From NCBI GenBank assembly GCA_038228295.1, contig JBBRPH010000007.1, positions 1 to 64,000 of the forward strand: DNA of 64,000 nucleotides, written 5' to 3'. Below, one piece after another: positions 43,203 to 52,101 of the stretch. The position numbers and the translations under genes are program-made. Each line of letters opens with the position of its first letter. The first letter of the stretch is position 1. The notes beneath the pieces are model-generated. The model was not told where the DNA came from. It worked only from the letters and a program-made list of their open reading frames with translations, and ran no database searches. The stretch is from JAICKM01 sp038228295. Its GTDB lineage: Bacteria > Chloroflexota > Chloroflexia > QHBQ01 > JAICKM01.

Positions 43203-44954
43203 ATGGCAAAATACATTTTCGTCACCGGCGGCGTTGTCTCGTCGGTCGGCAAAGGCATCACCGTCGCCAGCATCGGGCGCATTCTCAAGAGTCGCGGCCT
43301 CGCCGTGTCAGTGATGAAGTTGGACCCCTATATCAACGTAGACCCCGGCACTATGTCGCCCTACCAGCACGGCGAGGTGTTCGTGACCGACGATGGCGCG
43401 GAGACCGACCTGGATGTGGGCCATTATGAGCGCTTTATTGACGAAAGCATGAGCCGTGCGTCGAACATCACCACGGGCCAGATTTACTCCAATGTGATCG
43501 CCCGCGAACGGCGCGGCGATTTTCTGGGCGGCACGATCCAGGTGGTGCCGCATATCACCAACGAGATCAAGTCGCGCATTGCCGTCGTCGCCCGCCAGTC
43601 GGGCGCCGATGTGGTGCTGGTCGAGGTCGGCGGCACGGTCGGGGACATCGAGGGGCTGCCGTTCTTCGAGTCGATCCGCCAGATGCGCCGCGATGCCGGG
43701 CGCGAAAACGTGCTGTACATCCACCTGACCTATCTGCCCTATATCGCGGCGACGCACGAACTCAAGACCAAGCCCACCCAACATAGCGTCAAAGAACTGC
43801 GCTCCATCGGCATCAATCCGCACGTCGTCCTCTGCCGCGCCGACTACCCGGTGGACGCGGACACGCTGGCGAAAATCGCCATGTTCTGCGACGTGGACAG
43901 CAACGCCGTGATCGAAATGCCGACCGTGGACAGCATCTATCGCGTGCCGCTGATCCTGGAAGATGCGGGGCTGGGCAACTTTATCGTCGAGCGCCTGCAA
44001 CTGGGCGGTCATGCGCCCGACCTCAGCGAATGGCGCGCCTTAGTTGAGCGTATCGGCACGGCGGAGACGCTGCTGACGATTGCGATCTGCGGCAAATACA
44101 CCGAGCTACACGATGCGTATTTGAGTGTAGCCGAAGCGCTCAAACACGCCGCGCTGCACAACAACAGCGATGTGGCGATCCGCTGGGTCAACACCGAAAC
44201 GATTGAGCAGGAAGGCACCGATACGCTGTTGGCAGGGATAGACGGCATTGTGGTGCCGGGCGGCTTCGGCGACCGCGGCGCGCAGGGCAAAATCATGGCT
44301 GCCGGCTATGCCCGCCGCCACGACGTGCCCTACCTGGGGCTGTGCTACGGGATGCAGATGGCCGTGATCGAGTTGGCGCGCAGCGTAGCCGGCCTGCCGG
44401 GGGCCAACAGCACCGAGATCGATGCGCGCACCAGCGATCCGGTGATTGACATTATGGCCGACCAGCGCGACATCGCCGACCTGGGCGGCACCATGCGCCT
44501 GGGTCTCTATCCCTGCAACTTGGTGCCGGGCACGCGCGCCGCCGCCGCCTACGGCACCGACCAAGTGCGCGAGCGCCACCGCCACCGCTACGAGTTCAAC
44601 AACGCCTACCGCGAACGGCTGCAAGCCGCCGGCCTGGTCATCAGCGGCCTTTCGCCGGATGGGCGGCTGGTTGAGATCATTGAACTGCGCGACCATCCCT
44701 GGTTTGTCGCCAGCCAGTTTCACCCTGAACTGCGCTCACGCCCGACCAATCCGCACCCGCTGTTCCGCGAGTTTATCGCGGCGGCGCTGCGCGAACGCAC
44801 CGGTCAACGCACACCCGCCCCCGCAGTGGCGGCGCTACCCGTGCCGCTCATCCCGCCTGATAGCGGCCACAGTAGCAACGGCAACGGGCACACGCCCGCC
44901 CCGCTGCGCGTGCCCGTGGGGGCCGCAGCCGCTGGGGAGCCGACCGGCGCATGA
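43203..44954 (+). CDS. pyrG: CTP synthase
   Basis: The 583-residue enzyme aminates UTP to CTP using glutamine. The synthetase domain has KYIFVTGGVVSSVGKGITVASIG, MKLDPYINVDPGTMSPYQHGEVFVTDDGAETDLDVGHYERF and EVGGTVGDIEGLPFFESIRQ. The class I glutaminase domain has VPGGFGDRGAQGKI, the nucleophile in LGLCYGMQMAV (Cys about 381) and the late His in SQFHPELRSRPTNPHPLF. A C-terminal Pro/Gly/Ser extension of about 45 residues is beyond the usual end. GGAGG lies nine bases before ATG 43203; upstream frame extension lacks support. The stop overlaps the next ATG (ATGA). Confidence 0.97.
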   Translation: MAKYIFVTGGVVSSVGKGITVASIGRILKSRGLAVSVMKLDPYINVDPGTMSPYQHGEVFVTDDGAETDLDVGHYERFIDESMSRASNITTGQIYSNVIARERRGDFLGGTIQVVPHITNEIKSRIAVVARQSGADVVLVEVGGTVGDIEGLPFFESIRQMRRDAGRENVLYIHLTYLPYIAATHELKTKPTQHSVKELRSIGINPHVVLCRADYPVDADTLAKIAMFCDVDSNAVIEMPTVDSIYRVPLILEDAGLGNFIVERLQLGGHAPDLSEWRALVERIGTAETLLTIAICGKYTELHDAYLSVAEALKHAALHNNSDVAIRWVNTETIEQEGTDTLLAGIDGIVVPGGFGDRGAQGKIMAAGYARRHDVPYLGLCYGMQMAVIELARSVAGLPGANSTEIDARTSDPVIDIMADQRDIADLGGTMRLGLYPCNLVPGTRAAAAYGTDQVRERHRHRYEFNNAYRERLQAAGLVISGLSPDGRLVEIIELRDHPWFVASQFHPELRSRPTNPHPLFREFIAAALRERTGQRTPAPAVAALPVPLIPPDSGHSSNGNGHTPAPLRVPVGAAAAGEPTGA

Positions 44955-45400
44955 AGCCGCTGCTGATCCCGCCGCCGTCGGCCAAACGCGAGCGCGGGCT
45001 GACGGTGGACGCGGGCGAGGAGGGGCTGCTGGCGGCGCGCCTGAGCGAAGAGGGCGGCCTGCTCTACTTGCGGGCCGGCCCCTATGTCTGGCGGGCCGCG
45101 CCGGGCGGCGACTACTACGATGCTTGGCGCTCCCTGCACGCCCAGATGGACGAGCAGACCGGCTGGCGGGCGGGCGCCTGCGGCAACTGCCGCTACTTCC
45201 ACTTTTCGACCATGACGCGCCAGATGACCGGCGGCGTGACCGGCTATTGCCTGGTCAACAAACTCGGCCAAGATGTGGGGGATGCCGACACCGTAGACGT
45301 GGTGGACGTGTGCCGCCACTTCAGCTATGGCCCGGAGGATGAGCGCGCCCTCTGGTATGCGCGCTGGCTGGTCAGCCGCCAGATCGCGCCGGAGCCATAG
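44951..45400 (+). CDS. Small protein with a conserved-looking Cys4 motif
   Basis: The 149-residue protein is coupled to pyrG by ATGA. The first half (about 1-70) is variable. The second half has ACGNCRYFHFSTMTRQ (C at about 75 and 78), GYCLVNKLGQD (C about 98) and VDVCRHFSYGP (C about 118). The spacing C-x2-C-x19-C-x19-C could bind zinc or an iron-sulfur cluster. I do not know the family, and no membrane helix is present. Strict overlap with pyrG suggests co-expression but says little about function. Confidence 0.6.
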   Translation: MKPLLIPPPSAKRERGLTVDAGEEGLLAARLSEEGGLLYLRAGPYVWRAAPGGDYYDAWRSLHAQMDEQTGWRAGACGNCRYFHFSTMTRQMTGGVTGYCLVNKLGQDVGDADTVDVVDVCRHFSYGPEDERALWYARWLVSRQIAPEP

Positions 45401-45411
45401 CTGAGGTTGGT

Positions 45412-46323
45412 CTAGTGGCGGGCCTCAGCCGGCAGGGCCGTGCCCACCGTCAGCAGGATGCGGTTGCCCCACGGGTCGGCCAGAGCCACACCGTCCGCCT
45501 CCTGCCGGTAAGCCACACCGGCGTGGTCAAGGCGGGCTAGGACCGGAGCCAGAGCCGCGGCATCGGGGAAATCAATAGTGAAATGGCGCAGGCCCGCGCT
45601 ACCGGCGGGGGCCGGGCGACCGCCCCGGCTCTGCCAGGTGTTGAGGCCGAGATGGTGGTGATAGCCACCGGCGCTGACGAATAGCGCGCCCATGCGCTCC
45701 CAATCGAACATGATGTCGAAGCCCAGCACGCCGTGATAGAAGTCGCGCGCGGCGGGGATGGCGGCCACTTGAAGGTGCATATGACCCAAGCGCGTCCCGG
45801 CGGCCAAGCCGGTCCAGGGGCGCGGGTCGGCCTGTGCCTCGGCTAGCAACGCACGCAGGTCCAGCGGATCGGTCGCCATTTGCAAGCGGCCGTCTTTGTG
45901 CAGCCACTCAGGGCGGGGGCGATCCCGGTAGATTTCGATACCGTTGCCGTCAGGATCGCTCAAATAGAGCGCCTCGCTGACCAGATGATCCGATGCGCCG
46001 CCGAGCGGGTAGCCGCTCTCGACCAAATGCGCCAAGGAGCGCGCCAGATCGGTGCGGCTGGGCACCAGGACGGCAAAGTGGTAGAGGCCGGTGGCATTCG
46101 GGGGAGTCGGCGCGGCACCGAGCTGCTCCTGCAAAAGCAGCAAGGGCGTGCCGGCTACTCCCAGCACCGCCTGGTCGGCGGCCGTGCGTAACGGCGCGAA
46201 GCCGAGTACAGCTGTGTAAAAGGCCACTGATCGGGTGAGGTCGGCCACGTTGAGCGCCACTAAACCCATTTGAGTGCCGGGATGAATAGTCGCATCGGTC
46301 GGCGTGGCGGTAGGTATTTGCAT
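45412..46323 (-). CDS. CatE-like extradiol (catechol 2,3-) dioxygenase of the VOC superfamily
   Basis: The 303-residue protein consists of two VOC modules (about 18-135 and 165-295), as in Bacillus CatE/YfiE-type dioxygenases. Candidate Fe ligands are H178 or H180 (LGHMHLQVA), the HHHLGLN segment (about 222-224) and a late acidic residue, while the N-terminal module keeps GLYHFAVLVPSR. These cleave catechols next to the hydroxyl pair or act on related substrates. GAGGAG precedes ATG 46323, and a possible minus-strand TATAGT lies at 46375-46380. No other aromatic-degradation gene is nearby. Confidence 0.75.
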   Translation of the reverse strand: MQIPTATPTDATIHPGTQMGLVALNVADLTRSVAFYTAVLGFAPLRTAADQAVLGVAGTPLLLLQEQLGAAPTPPNATGLYHFAVLVPSRTDLARSLAHLVESGYPLGGASDHLVSEALYLSDPDGNGIEIYRDRPRPEWLHKDGRLQMATDPLDLRALLAEAQADPRPWTGLAAGTRLGHMHLQVAAIPAARDFYHGVLGFDIMFDWERMGALFVSAGGYHHHLGLNTWQSRGGRPAPAGSAGLRHFTIDFPDAAALAPVLARLDHAGVAYRQEADGVALADPWGNRILLTVGTALPAEARH

Positions 46324-46561
46324 GAGTAAGTCTCCTCTTATCAGGGGTATGATTTTGGTCCCTGGTCTACAGTAACTATACTGCGTATGTGTCCTACGGA
46401 TCGTCCCATTGTTTGTCCTAGATACTGCGCGCTAATGTCCTCGCTGCAACGCACGTTGCGGCAATTACGTAAGTAGACATGAATAGGAGTAGCAGGATTG
46501 ATGTGTCCTGCCTCTGCGAGATACCCACCCGCTGGGTGACAGAGAGCGATGGAGGTATTGC

Positions 46562-47743
46562 ATGGCTACTGGGGTCAGGCAAATCGCAGCCCAACCTGCC
46601 GCGCCGACGACGCTGCGGACGTGGCAGGCCGTGGCGGGACTGCGGCTAGCGCTGGGCTGGACGGTACTAGTCGGCGCGCTGCTATTTTTCTTCGGCACCA
46701 GTTGGGACATCCAGTGGCACACTTATGTCGGGCGTGACCGCACGCTCATCCCACCGCACCTGATGATGTTGGGCGGGGTGATCCTGAGCGGTAGTGCAGC
46801 GTTTGTGGCGATCCTAGCCGAGACGGTCTGGACGCGCCGCCGACCCGACGTGGATCGCTACACCACAGCGTTCGCCGGGCTGTTTCGCGGGCCGCTGGGC
46901 GCGTATGTGGCCGGGTTCGCCGCGCTGACGGCGGGCATCGCGTTTCCGCTCGACAGCTACTGGCACGCGCTCTACGGCATTGACGTGGCGATCTGGGCAC
47001 CGTTTCACATCATGTTCCTGGTCAGCATGGGTGCGGTGGCGCTGGGGGCGGTCTATACGCTACTGTCGGCTACGCATCTCGCCACGCGCGTCGGCAGCAC
47101 CGGGGCGAGTAAATGGGGCTACTGGGGCAGTATCGTGGCGTGGGCAGCTACGCTGGGGCTGTTCAGCCTGCTGCTGTTCGACGCGCTCGATGCCGACTAT
47201 CCGAACGGTATTCCCTTTGGCCGTGATACGGTGATCAGCCTGTTCCCGCTACTGGCGGGCGCACTAGGAGGTTGCGTGCTGGTCGCCGCCGTCACCGCGT
47301 TGCCCCGCCATTGGGCCGCCCGCCAGATCGCGGCGGTCTATTTCGCCTTTGCCGTGATCGTCCTCTTGCTGGTGCCCCTGGCGACCGATCTGCTGGTGCG
47401 GTGGGAGGAACTCAGCTACCGGGGCGGCCGCGATTTGCACCTGCCGCTGGTCGCGCTGGACTGGCCGATTGCGCCGATCATCGCCGCGTTTTTGCTGGAC
47501 CGGCTCGCCGGGCATCTGCGGGGGGCCGAGGGCACACTGACCTGGAGCCGGCAGTTAATATGGGCGGCAGCCCTTTGCGCGGTGCCGATCCCGGTCATTT
47601 TCTTTGCCGGTGTGCCTGCGTTGCTCGCCATGTCCGGGCTAATCGGCAGCGGGATCGCGCTGGCGCTGGGGCTGGCGGGGGTGGCGGTCGGCAGTTGGGT
47701 AGGGCATAACATGGGCACCGTCCTGCGGGGGTTGGAACGATGA
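46562..47743 (+). CDS. Polytopic membrane protein with intramembrane histidines
   Basis: The 393-residue protein has about ten membrane helices. Histidines and tryptophans cluster at helix ends: SWDIQWHTYVGRD (about 48-60), LIPPHLMMLGG (about 62-72), DSYWHALYGIDVAIWAPFHIMF (about 138-159) and RWEELSYRGGRDLHLP. This pattern is common in copper- or heme-handling membrane proteins, but I cannot name the family. GGAGG lies six bases before ATG 46562. The stop overlaps the next ATG (ATGA), and that protein resembles FixH/YtkA, supporting a metal or oxidase-assembly link. The 238-base divergent gap upstream holds only short dyads (GCAACGCACGTTGC near 46449). Confidence 0.6.
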   Translation: MATGVRQIAAQPAAPTTLRTWQAVAGLRLALGWTVLVGALLFFFGTSWDIQWHTYVGRDRTLIPPHLMMLGGVILSGSAAFVAILAETVWTRRRPDVDRYTTAFAGLFRGPLGAYVAGFAALTAGIAFPLDSYWHALYGIDVAIWAPFHIMFLVSMGAVALGAVYTLLSATHLATRVGSTGASKWGYWGSIVAWAATLGLFSLLLFDALDADYPNGIPFGRDTVISLFPLLAGALGGCVLVAAVTALPRHWAARQIAAVYFAFAVIVLLLVPLATDLLVRWEELSYRGGRDLHLPLVALDWPIAPIIAAFLLDRLAGHLRGAEGTLTWSRQLIWAAALCAVPIPVIFFAGVPALLAMSGLIGSGIALALGLAGVAVGSWVGHNMGTVLRGLER

Positions 47744-48312
47744 GCGTCTTACAACGAGCCGGGCAGGTAGTGCTGCTGCTGATAGGCGCGCTGGGGCTGC
47801 TGGCGCTCGGTAGCGAAATTGGGCTGTCGGTGGCGGCGCTCAGCCACGGCCCACAGCCAGTGCGCGTGGTGGATGTGCAAGCCGGACCCTATCCCTTGCG
47901 GGTCAGCCTTTACAAAGATCCGGCGGAGGCAGGCTTCGCGCTGCCTTTCGCCGTCGCGCCCACGCAGCCGGGAGTCACCGGGCTAACTTATACCGTCGTT
48001 AGCGAACCGGGTTCGGACGTAGACGCCACAGCAGTGCGCGCGGGTATCAGCCCCGACCCGGCGGTGCCCGCCGGCGTACAAGGTGCGGCGGAGCTGACCG
48101 TGCATGGGTTGTGGACGCTGCACTTGAGCGTCAACGGCCCGGCAGGCTCCGGCAATGCGGACATACCGATTACTGTCACTGCGCCGCCGCCGATCCCGCA
48201 GTGGTTGGGCTGGGCATTAGGGCTGCTGCCGCTAGGTGGGTTGCTACTATTCCTGCTGGCCCAGGGGGCCGCGCCGAGATCGAGCGTGCCGGTCGCGGCA
48301 GCAGGCGGCTAA
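47740..48312 (+). CDS. FixH/YtkA-like bitopic protein
   Basis: The 190-residue protein has an N-terminal membrane helix (about 7-32), an outside beta-sandwich (about 45-150; YPLRVSLYKDPAEAGFALPFAVAP ... VHGLWTLHLSVNGPAGSGNADIPITVTAPP) and a second helix near the C-terminus (about 158-178). The sandwich resembles FixH/YtkA domains linked to copper delivery or oxidase assembly, though obvious Met/His copper ligands are few. It is coupled to the preceding membrane gene by ATGA overlap and ends at a strong terminator. Confidence 0.6.
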   Translation: MSVLQRAGQVVLLLIGALGLLALGSEIGLSVAALSHGPQPVRVVDVQAGPYPLRVSLYKDPAEAGFALPFAVAPTQPGVTGLTYTVVSEPGSDVDATAVRAGISPDPAVPAGVQGAAELTVHGLWTLHLSVNGPAGSGNADIPITVTAPPPIPQWLGWALGLLPLGGLLLFLLAQGAAPRSSVPVAAAGG

Positions 48313-48330
48313 CGGCCCACCCGGCAAAAT

Positions 48331-48362
48331 AAAATGCCGCTCCCTCACAGGAGCGGCATTTT
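48331..48362. terminator. Intrinsic terminator
   Basis: AAAATGCCGCTCC (48331-48343) pairs perfectly with GGAGCGGCATTTT (48350-48362), giving T- and A-flanked 13-bp arms that can act in both directions. Confidence 0.88.
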
Positions 48363-48485
48363 ATATCTATTTTCAGTATAACACATCTGCCGCTTGCGAA
48401 AAACCGTCGTTAGACCGATGTACGGCTGCGGATTCGATGCTATGCTAATGCTCCAACCCCCGCCCCTAGCCAAAGGAGGTTTTGC

Positions 48486-48683
48486 ATGGAATGGACGTTC
48501 GCTCATTGGCACATCCGAGTCTCGCGGCTGGATAGCCGCTCGGCACCTATCGGCCGCCCACCGCCGGCCGACCGGGAAGCCGAGCGGCTCATCCGCGCCT
48601 ATGCGCGCACCGCGCAGCGCCGCACGCGCGATGCCCAGCGTGCTCAGGCACAACTCTACTGGCTTTGGCAGGGGTGGCTGTGA
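48486..48683 (+). CDS. Small basic protein of unknown function
   Basis: The 65-residue protein (MEWTFAHWHIRVSRLDSR ... RRTRDAQRAQAQLYWLWQGWL) is rich in Arg and Trp, with a probable helix from about 28 to 60. No family is recognised. A strong ribosome site (AAAGGAGG six bases before ATG) and its position between two intrinsic terminators argue that it is real. No -10 is clear; TATGCT near 48440 is possible. Confidence 0.55.
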   Translation: MEWTFAHWHIRVSRLDSRSAPIGRPPPADREAERLIRAYARTAQRRTRDAQRAQAQLYWLWQGWL

Positions 48684-48705
48684 GTATTTGAGTGCTGAGT
48701 GTTGT
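48682..48705 (+). repeat. TGAGTGC-type heptamer tract
   Basis: TGAGTATTTGAGTGCTGAGTG continues into TTGTTG, overlapping the TGA of the 65-aa gene. It is the same unit, inverted, as the tract at 63405-63437. Confidence 0.7.
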
Positions 48706-48724
48706 TGAAAAGGTAACTATGCTG

Positions 48725-48757
48725 AAACGCCCGATCATGTTTCATGATCGGGCGTTT
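48725..48757. terminator. Bidirectional intrinsic terminator
   Basis: AAACGCCCGATCAT (48725-48738) pairs perfectly with ATGATCGGGCGTTT (48744-48757). It lies between the convergent 65-aa gene and the stalk-protein gene. Confidence 0.88.
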
Positions 48758-48779
48758 GGCGTGCGGCTAGCGGACGGGC

Positions 48780-50636
48780 CTATCTCCGGCGCGCACGGCG
48801 GCGATCTGCATTGAAGCCGCGCAGGATGAGGCCAAGGGTCAACGCCAGCGTGCCGGCCAGGAAGAAGACCGGCGGCAACGACGATGGACCATGACCAGTG
48901 GTGGGCGACTGCTGCGGACTGCCGGGCGCCCCACTCGGCGGCACGCCGGGTGCGCCGCCGGTGGTGTCGCTCGGCGCAACAACAGTCGGCGGTTGCGGCG
49001 GCACGCTCTTGCTGGGGTCCAGCACAATGGCGGTCGGCACGGGGGCGATGGACGTAGGTGGCTTATCGGTTGTACCCACGGGCGGCGCAACCGGCGCGGT
49101 AGGCACCGGCGGCTTCGCGACGGTCGGTGGCTGATCGCCGGTCGCAGGCGCCGTCGGCAGTGCCGACGGCGGCACAAGCGGCAGAATGGGCGTGGCCGCC
49201 GGCGGAGCAATTGCGGTCGTGGGGGTGGCTGTGGCAGGCGGCACATCCGAGCCGGCTTTAGTCAGCGTGGCCGTCGGCGTTCCCGGCTTGGGCGGCGTGG
49301 TCGGCACGGTCAACACTGTAGGCACAGGCAGCGCCGTCAATGACGATGTGGGCGACGGGGTGACACTAACGCGGCGAGTAGGCAACGGTCCCGGCACACC
49401 GGTACTAACCGGTGTCGGAATCAGGGTAGGCACGCCGGTAGTCACCGGCGGCGGAATATTGGCCGCATTACCCGCCCCTGCCCCACCAGCCGGTGGGGGC
49501 GGCAGAGCAGCGCCCACGACGAGCGGCGCCGGCGTGTGAGCAGGAGCAGTCGGCGGCACCGGGGGCGCCGCAACCGGCGGTAAGGCCGGGTGGCCTGCGG
49601 GGAGATTGGCGCCGCTTGGTGGTAGCAGCGGGGGCGCTGTAGCGCGGGCGGTCGGCGACAGTGCTGGGCTGGTGGGCGGCGGCACCGTGTTGGTAGCTGT
49701 CGGGAGTAGTGCCGCTGGGGTCGGTGTCGCTGTCGCTGTGACTGTGACTGCCGGCGATGGACTGGACAGGGGTTTGCCGCTACCCGGCGGCAGAACTGCC
49801 AGGGTAGCGGCAGCCGTGGGCGACTGGGTAGGCAACGGCTTACTGCCGTCCGGGGGGGTCAGAGCGGCTGTTGTGGGTGGCACAGTAGTAGCTGAAGCCG
49901 GCGGTAGAGCTGTGGGCGGCGCAAGGGTGGGCGTGGCGCTCACTGTCGCGGCGGGCAGCGTGGGCGTGGCGGTGCCGGCGGGCGCGGTGGCGATAGGCGC
50001 GGTCTCACCTGCCACCGCCCAAATCAGCGCTTGGCCGCCGGCATCGCTCACCAATGTACCATAAGGCAAATAAAGCTGCTGCGGCGCTGACCCGCTATTT
50101 GTCACCGCCAGCACACCGGTCGCCGCTAGGTTGCCGCCGGCGGGTGTGAGTGGGCCGAGAGCAAGGTGCACCGTGCCTTGTCGCTGCGCCATTAGCGCCG
50201 ACAAGCCACTTGCCGGCCAGCCGGGAGTGGTATTGCCGGCTGCGGCCGCCACAATCCGTGCGGCTACAGTATGGTCGCCGGTTGAGGACCAGCGACCGTT
50301 CTGAACATAAGCCACCGCGTCGGCCACTTGTTGCGGGGCGCTATCCACATAACCCCAGTCAATACCATAGTACAGCGCAGCACGCAAGGCAGCCGGAGCA
50401 AGATCACCGACCGCCGCACCGCTGCCGGGCAGCGTCGCCGCCGGACCGAATGCCAGCGCCCGCACACGCAGGCCGGCTTGTCCACCTGCCGCTACTGTCA
50501 CACTCGGCGCAGGCACGGCAGCGGCTACCGGTGCCGCAGGCCCGGCCACAACGGCCAGTAGGCTACCGACCAGCAGCAATAGCGCCCCAGCAGGACGAGC
50601 GACGGATCGGGCACGGGAATGGAACAATCGGCGCAA
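48780..50636 (-). CDS. Surface protein: globular head, long Pro/Thr stalk, C-terminal membrane anchor
   Basis: The 618-residue protein has a signal peptide (about 1-40), a head domain (about 45-210; APAALRAALYYGIDWGYVDSAPQQVADAVAYVQNGRW ... LYLPYGTLVSDAGGQALIWAVAGE) and a stalk of about 360 residues made almost wholly of Pro, Thr, Ala, Val and Ser. A C-terminal membrane helix (FFLAGTLALTLGLIL) with an RRRARRR tail follows. The tail resembles sortase substrates but no LPXTG is present, so it is a simple membrane anchor. The start is TTG at 50636, with GAGAGG ten bases upstream; no better start exists. The stalk resembles that of the MBL protein at 24673. Function unknown. Confidence 0.65.
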   Translation of the reverse strand: MRRLFHSRARSVARPAGALLLLVGSLLAVVAGPAAPVAAAVPAPSVTVAAGGQAGLRVRALAFGPAATLPGSGAAVGDLAPAALRAALYYGIDWGYVDSAPQQVADAVAYVQNGRWSSTGDHTVAARIVAAAAGNTTPGWPASGLSALMAQRQGTVHLALGPLTPAGGNLAATGVLAVTNSGSAPQQLYLPYGTLVSDAGGQALIWAVAGETAPIATAPAGTATPTLPAATVSATPTLAPPTALPPASATTVPPTTAALTPPDGSKPLPTQSPTAAATLAVLPPGSGKPLSSPSPAVTVTATATPTPAALLPTATNTVPPPTSPALSPTARATAPPLLPPSGANLPAGHPALPPVAAPPVPPTAPAHTPAPLVVGAALPPPPAGGAGAGNAANIPPPVTTGVPTLIPTPVSTGVPGPLPTRRVSVTPSPTSSLTALPVPTVLTVPTTPPKPGTPTATLTKAGSDVPPATATPTTAIAPPAATPILPLVPPSALPTAPATGDQPPTVAKPPVPTAPVAPPVGTTDKPPTSIAPVPTAIVLDPSKSVPPQPPTVVAPSDTTGGAPGVPPSGAPGSPQQSPTTGHGPSSLPPVFFLAGTLALTLGLILRGFNADRRRARRR

Positions 50637-50683
50637 AATTAAAATCCTCTCATTTCGATTAAAAGCGCTAGTCAGCTAGAGGG

Positions 50684-50689
50684 ATTATA
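50684..50689 (-). promoter_or_regulatory. -10 box of the stalk-protein gene
   Basis: On the minus strand GGGTATAATCCC contains TATAAT, 48 bases before the TTG start. Confidence 0.6.
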
Positions 50690-50777
50690 CCCTATGGCTA
50701 GGGCCGGTTGCAATACATAACGCCGGGGGTGGTGAAGAGTTAGCGGCTACCGATACGAAGGATGACGATAGTGACGC

Positions 50778-50807
50778 TTGACATCAGCCTGTTCCTTCTG
50801 CTATAGA
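50778..50807 (+). promoter_or_regulatory. Promoter TTGACA-18-TATAGA
   Basis: TTGACA (50778-50783) and TATAGA (50802-50807) are 18 bases apart, about 80 bases before the guanylyltransferase ATG. Confidence 0.65.
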
Positions 50808-50886
50808 AGACATTTGAAGCCCGCCTGGGTCAGCGGCGAGCAGATAGCCGCGAAGTCAGCAACTCGTAGCGAAAGGCGACCAGCGT

Positions 50887-51984
50887 ATGTATGGCATCAT
50901 CATGGCGGGCGGCGGCGGATCGCGCCTGTGGCCACGCAGCCGGGGCAATACGCCCAAGCAATTGTTGGCCCTCGTCTCCGATCAATCGTTGATCCGTGAG
51001 ACCCTCGACCGGCTATTGCCGCTGATGCCCGCCGAACGCATCATCGTCGTAACCGGGGCCGCCCATGCTACCGCCGCCCGCGAACAGTTACCCGAATTGC
51101 CGCCGGCCAACATCTTGGTGGAGCCGGCGGCACGCGGCACCGGCCCGGCGATTGGCCTGGCCCTGGTGCATATCGCGCGACTGGCGGCAGCGGCGGGCGA
51201 TCCTGATCCGGTGATCGGCTCGTTTCACGCCGATCATGTAATCACCCACCCGGCGGAGTTCCAGGCGGTGGTGCGCGACGCGACAGTGGTGGCAAAAGGC
51301 GGCTATATCGTCACCCTGGGCATTCGACCCAGCAGCCCACATACCGGCTACGGCTATATCGAGCGCGCCGGTGAACTGCCCAGCCGACCGGGCCGGCCCG
51401 CCTATGCGGTGGCGCGCTTCGTCGAGAAGCCGAACCGCAGCACCGCTGAGGAGTATCTGCACACCGGTCGCTATAGCTGGAACAGTGGGATGTTCGTCTG
51501 GCAGCTTTCGACGATCTTGGAAGAATTCGCACGCCATCAACCCGATCTGCACCGCCAACTCGCGGAGATTGGCGCAGCGCTGGGCACCACGGAAGCCGAC
51601 GCGACGTTAACCAGGGTCTGGGCGGGCGTGGATTCGGTCACGATTGATGTGGGCATCGCCGAGAAATCAAGCCAACTGGCGGTCATCCCGGCAGACTTCG
51701 GCTGGAGTGATGTGGGTGATTGGGCCGCCGTGACCGACCTGCTGGCCGCGTCTGCCGGTGACGGCGCAGGCAACGCGGTGGTGGGGCGCCATTTGGGTCT
51801 CGACACGCACGGCTCCCTAGTCTACAACGCGGTACCCGGCAAACTGATCGCCACGATCGGTCTCGACAACCTGGTGATCGTAGACACTGGCGACGTGTTG
51901 CTCATCTGCGACAAAAGCCGCAACCAGGACGTGAAAAAGATCGTCGAAGCCTTGCGGGCGCAGGGTTTAGGGCAGTATCTTTGA
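50887..51984 (+). CDS. Mannose-1-phosphate guanylyltransferase
   Basis: The 365-residue enzyme makes GDP-mannose from mannose-1-phosphate and GTP for glycan synthesis. It begins MYGIIMAGGGGSRLWPRSRGNTPKQLL, the GxGxRLWPxSR...PKQ signature. It also has LVEPAARGTGPAIGLAL, SFHADHVI (about 118), TGYGYIE, FVEKPN (about 178) and WNSGMFVW. The length corresponds to the ManC catalytic part without the phosphomannose isomerase domain. ATG 50887 has only a weak upstream site (GCGACC). It may supply GDP-mannose to the membrane glycosyltransferases in this window, which is inference. Confidence 0.93.
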   Translation: MYGIIMAGGGGSRLWPRSRGNTPKQLLALVSDQSLIRETLDRLLPLMPAERIIVVTGAAHATAAREQLPELPPANILVEPAARGTGPAIGLALVHIARLAAAAGDPDPVIGSFHADHVITHPAEFQAVVRDATVVAKGGYIVTLGIRPSSPHTGYGYIERAGELPSRPGRPAYAVARFVEKPNRSTAEEYLHTGRYSWNSGMFVWQLSTILEEFARHQPDLHRQLAEIGAALGTTEADATLTRVWAGVDSVTIDVGIAEKSSQLAVIPADFGWSDVGDWAAVTDLLAASAGDGAGNAVVGRHLGLDTHGSLVYNAVPGKLIATIGLDNLVIVDTGDVLLICDKSRNQDVKKIVEALRAQGLGQYL

Positions 51985-51997
51985 GGCCGCCGACCTA

Positions 51998-52026
51998 TTG
52001 CATTGCGTTGACATAACCTGTATAAT
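51998..52026 (+). promoter_or_regulatory. Promoter TTGCAT-17-TATAAT
   Basis: TTGCAT (51998-52003) and TATAAT (52021-52026) are 17 bases apart. The nearby TTGACA at 52008 is only seven bases from the -10 and cannot serve it. The start codon follows at 52102. Confidence 0.65.
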
Positions 52027-52101
52027 AAGGCGGTAGGCCCCATCAGCAACATCGGTGGCCTTTCGGGCTATTAGGCGGCTAGTTAGCGGGAGGAATCCGC
52101 T

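Noticed and set aside
52008..52026. TTGACA as -35 for the TATAAT at 52021
   Set aside because: Spacing is only seven bases; TTGCAT at 51998 has the correct 17.
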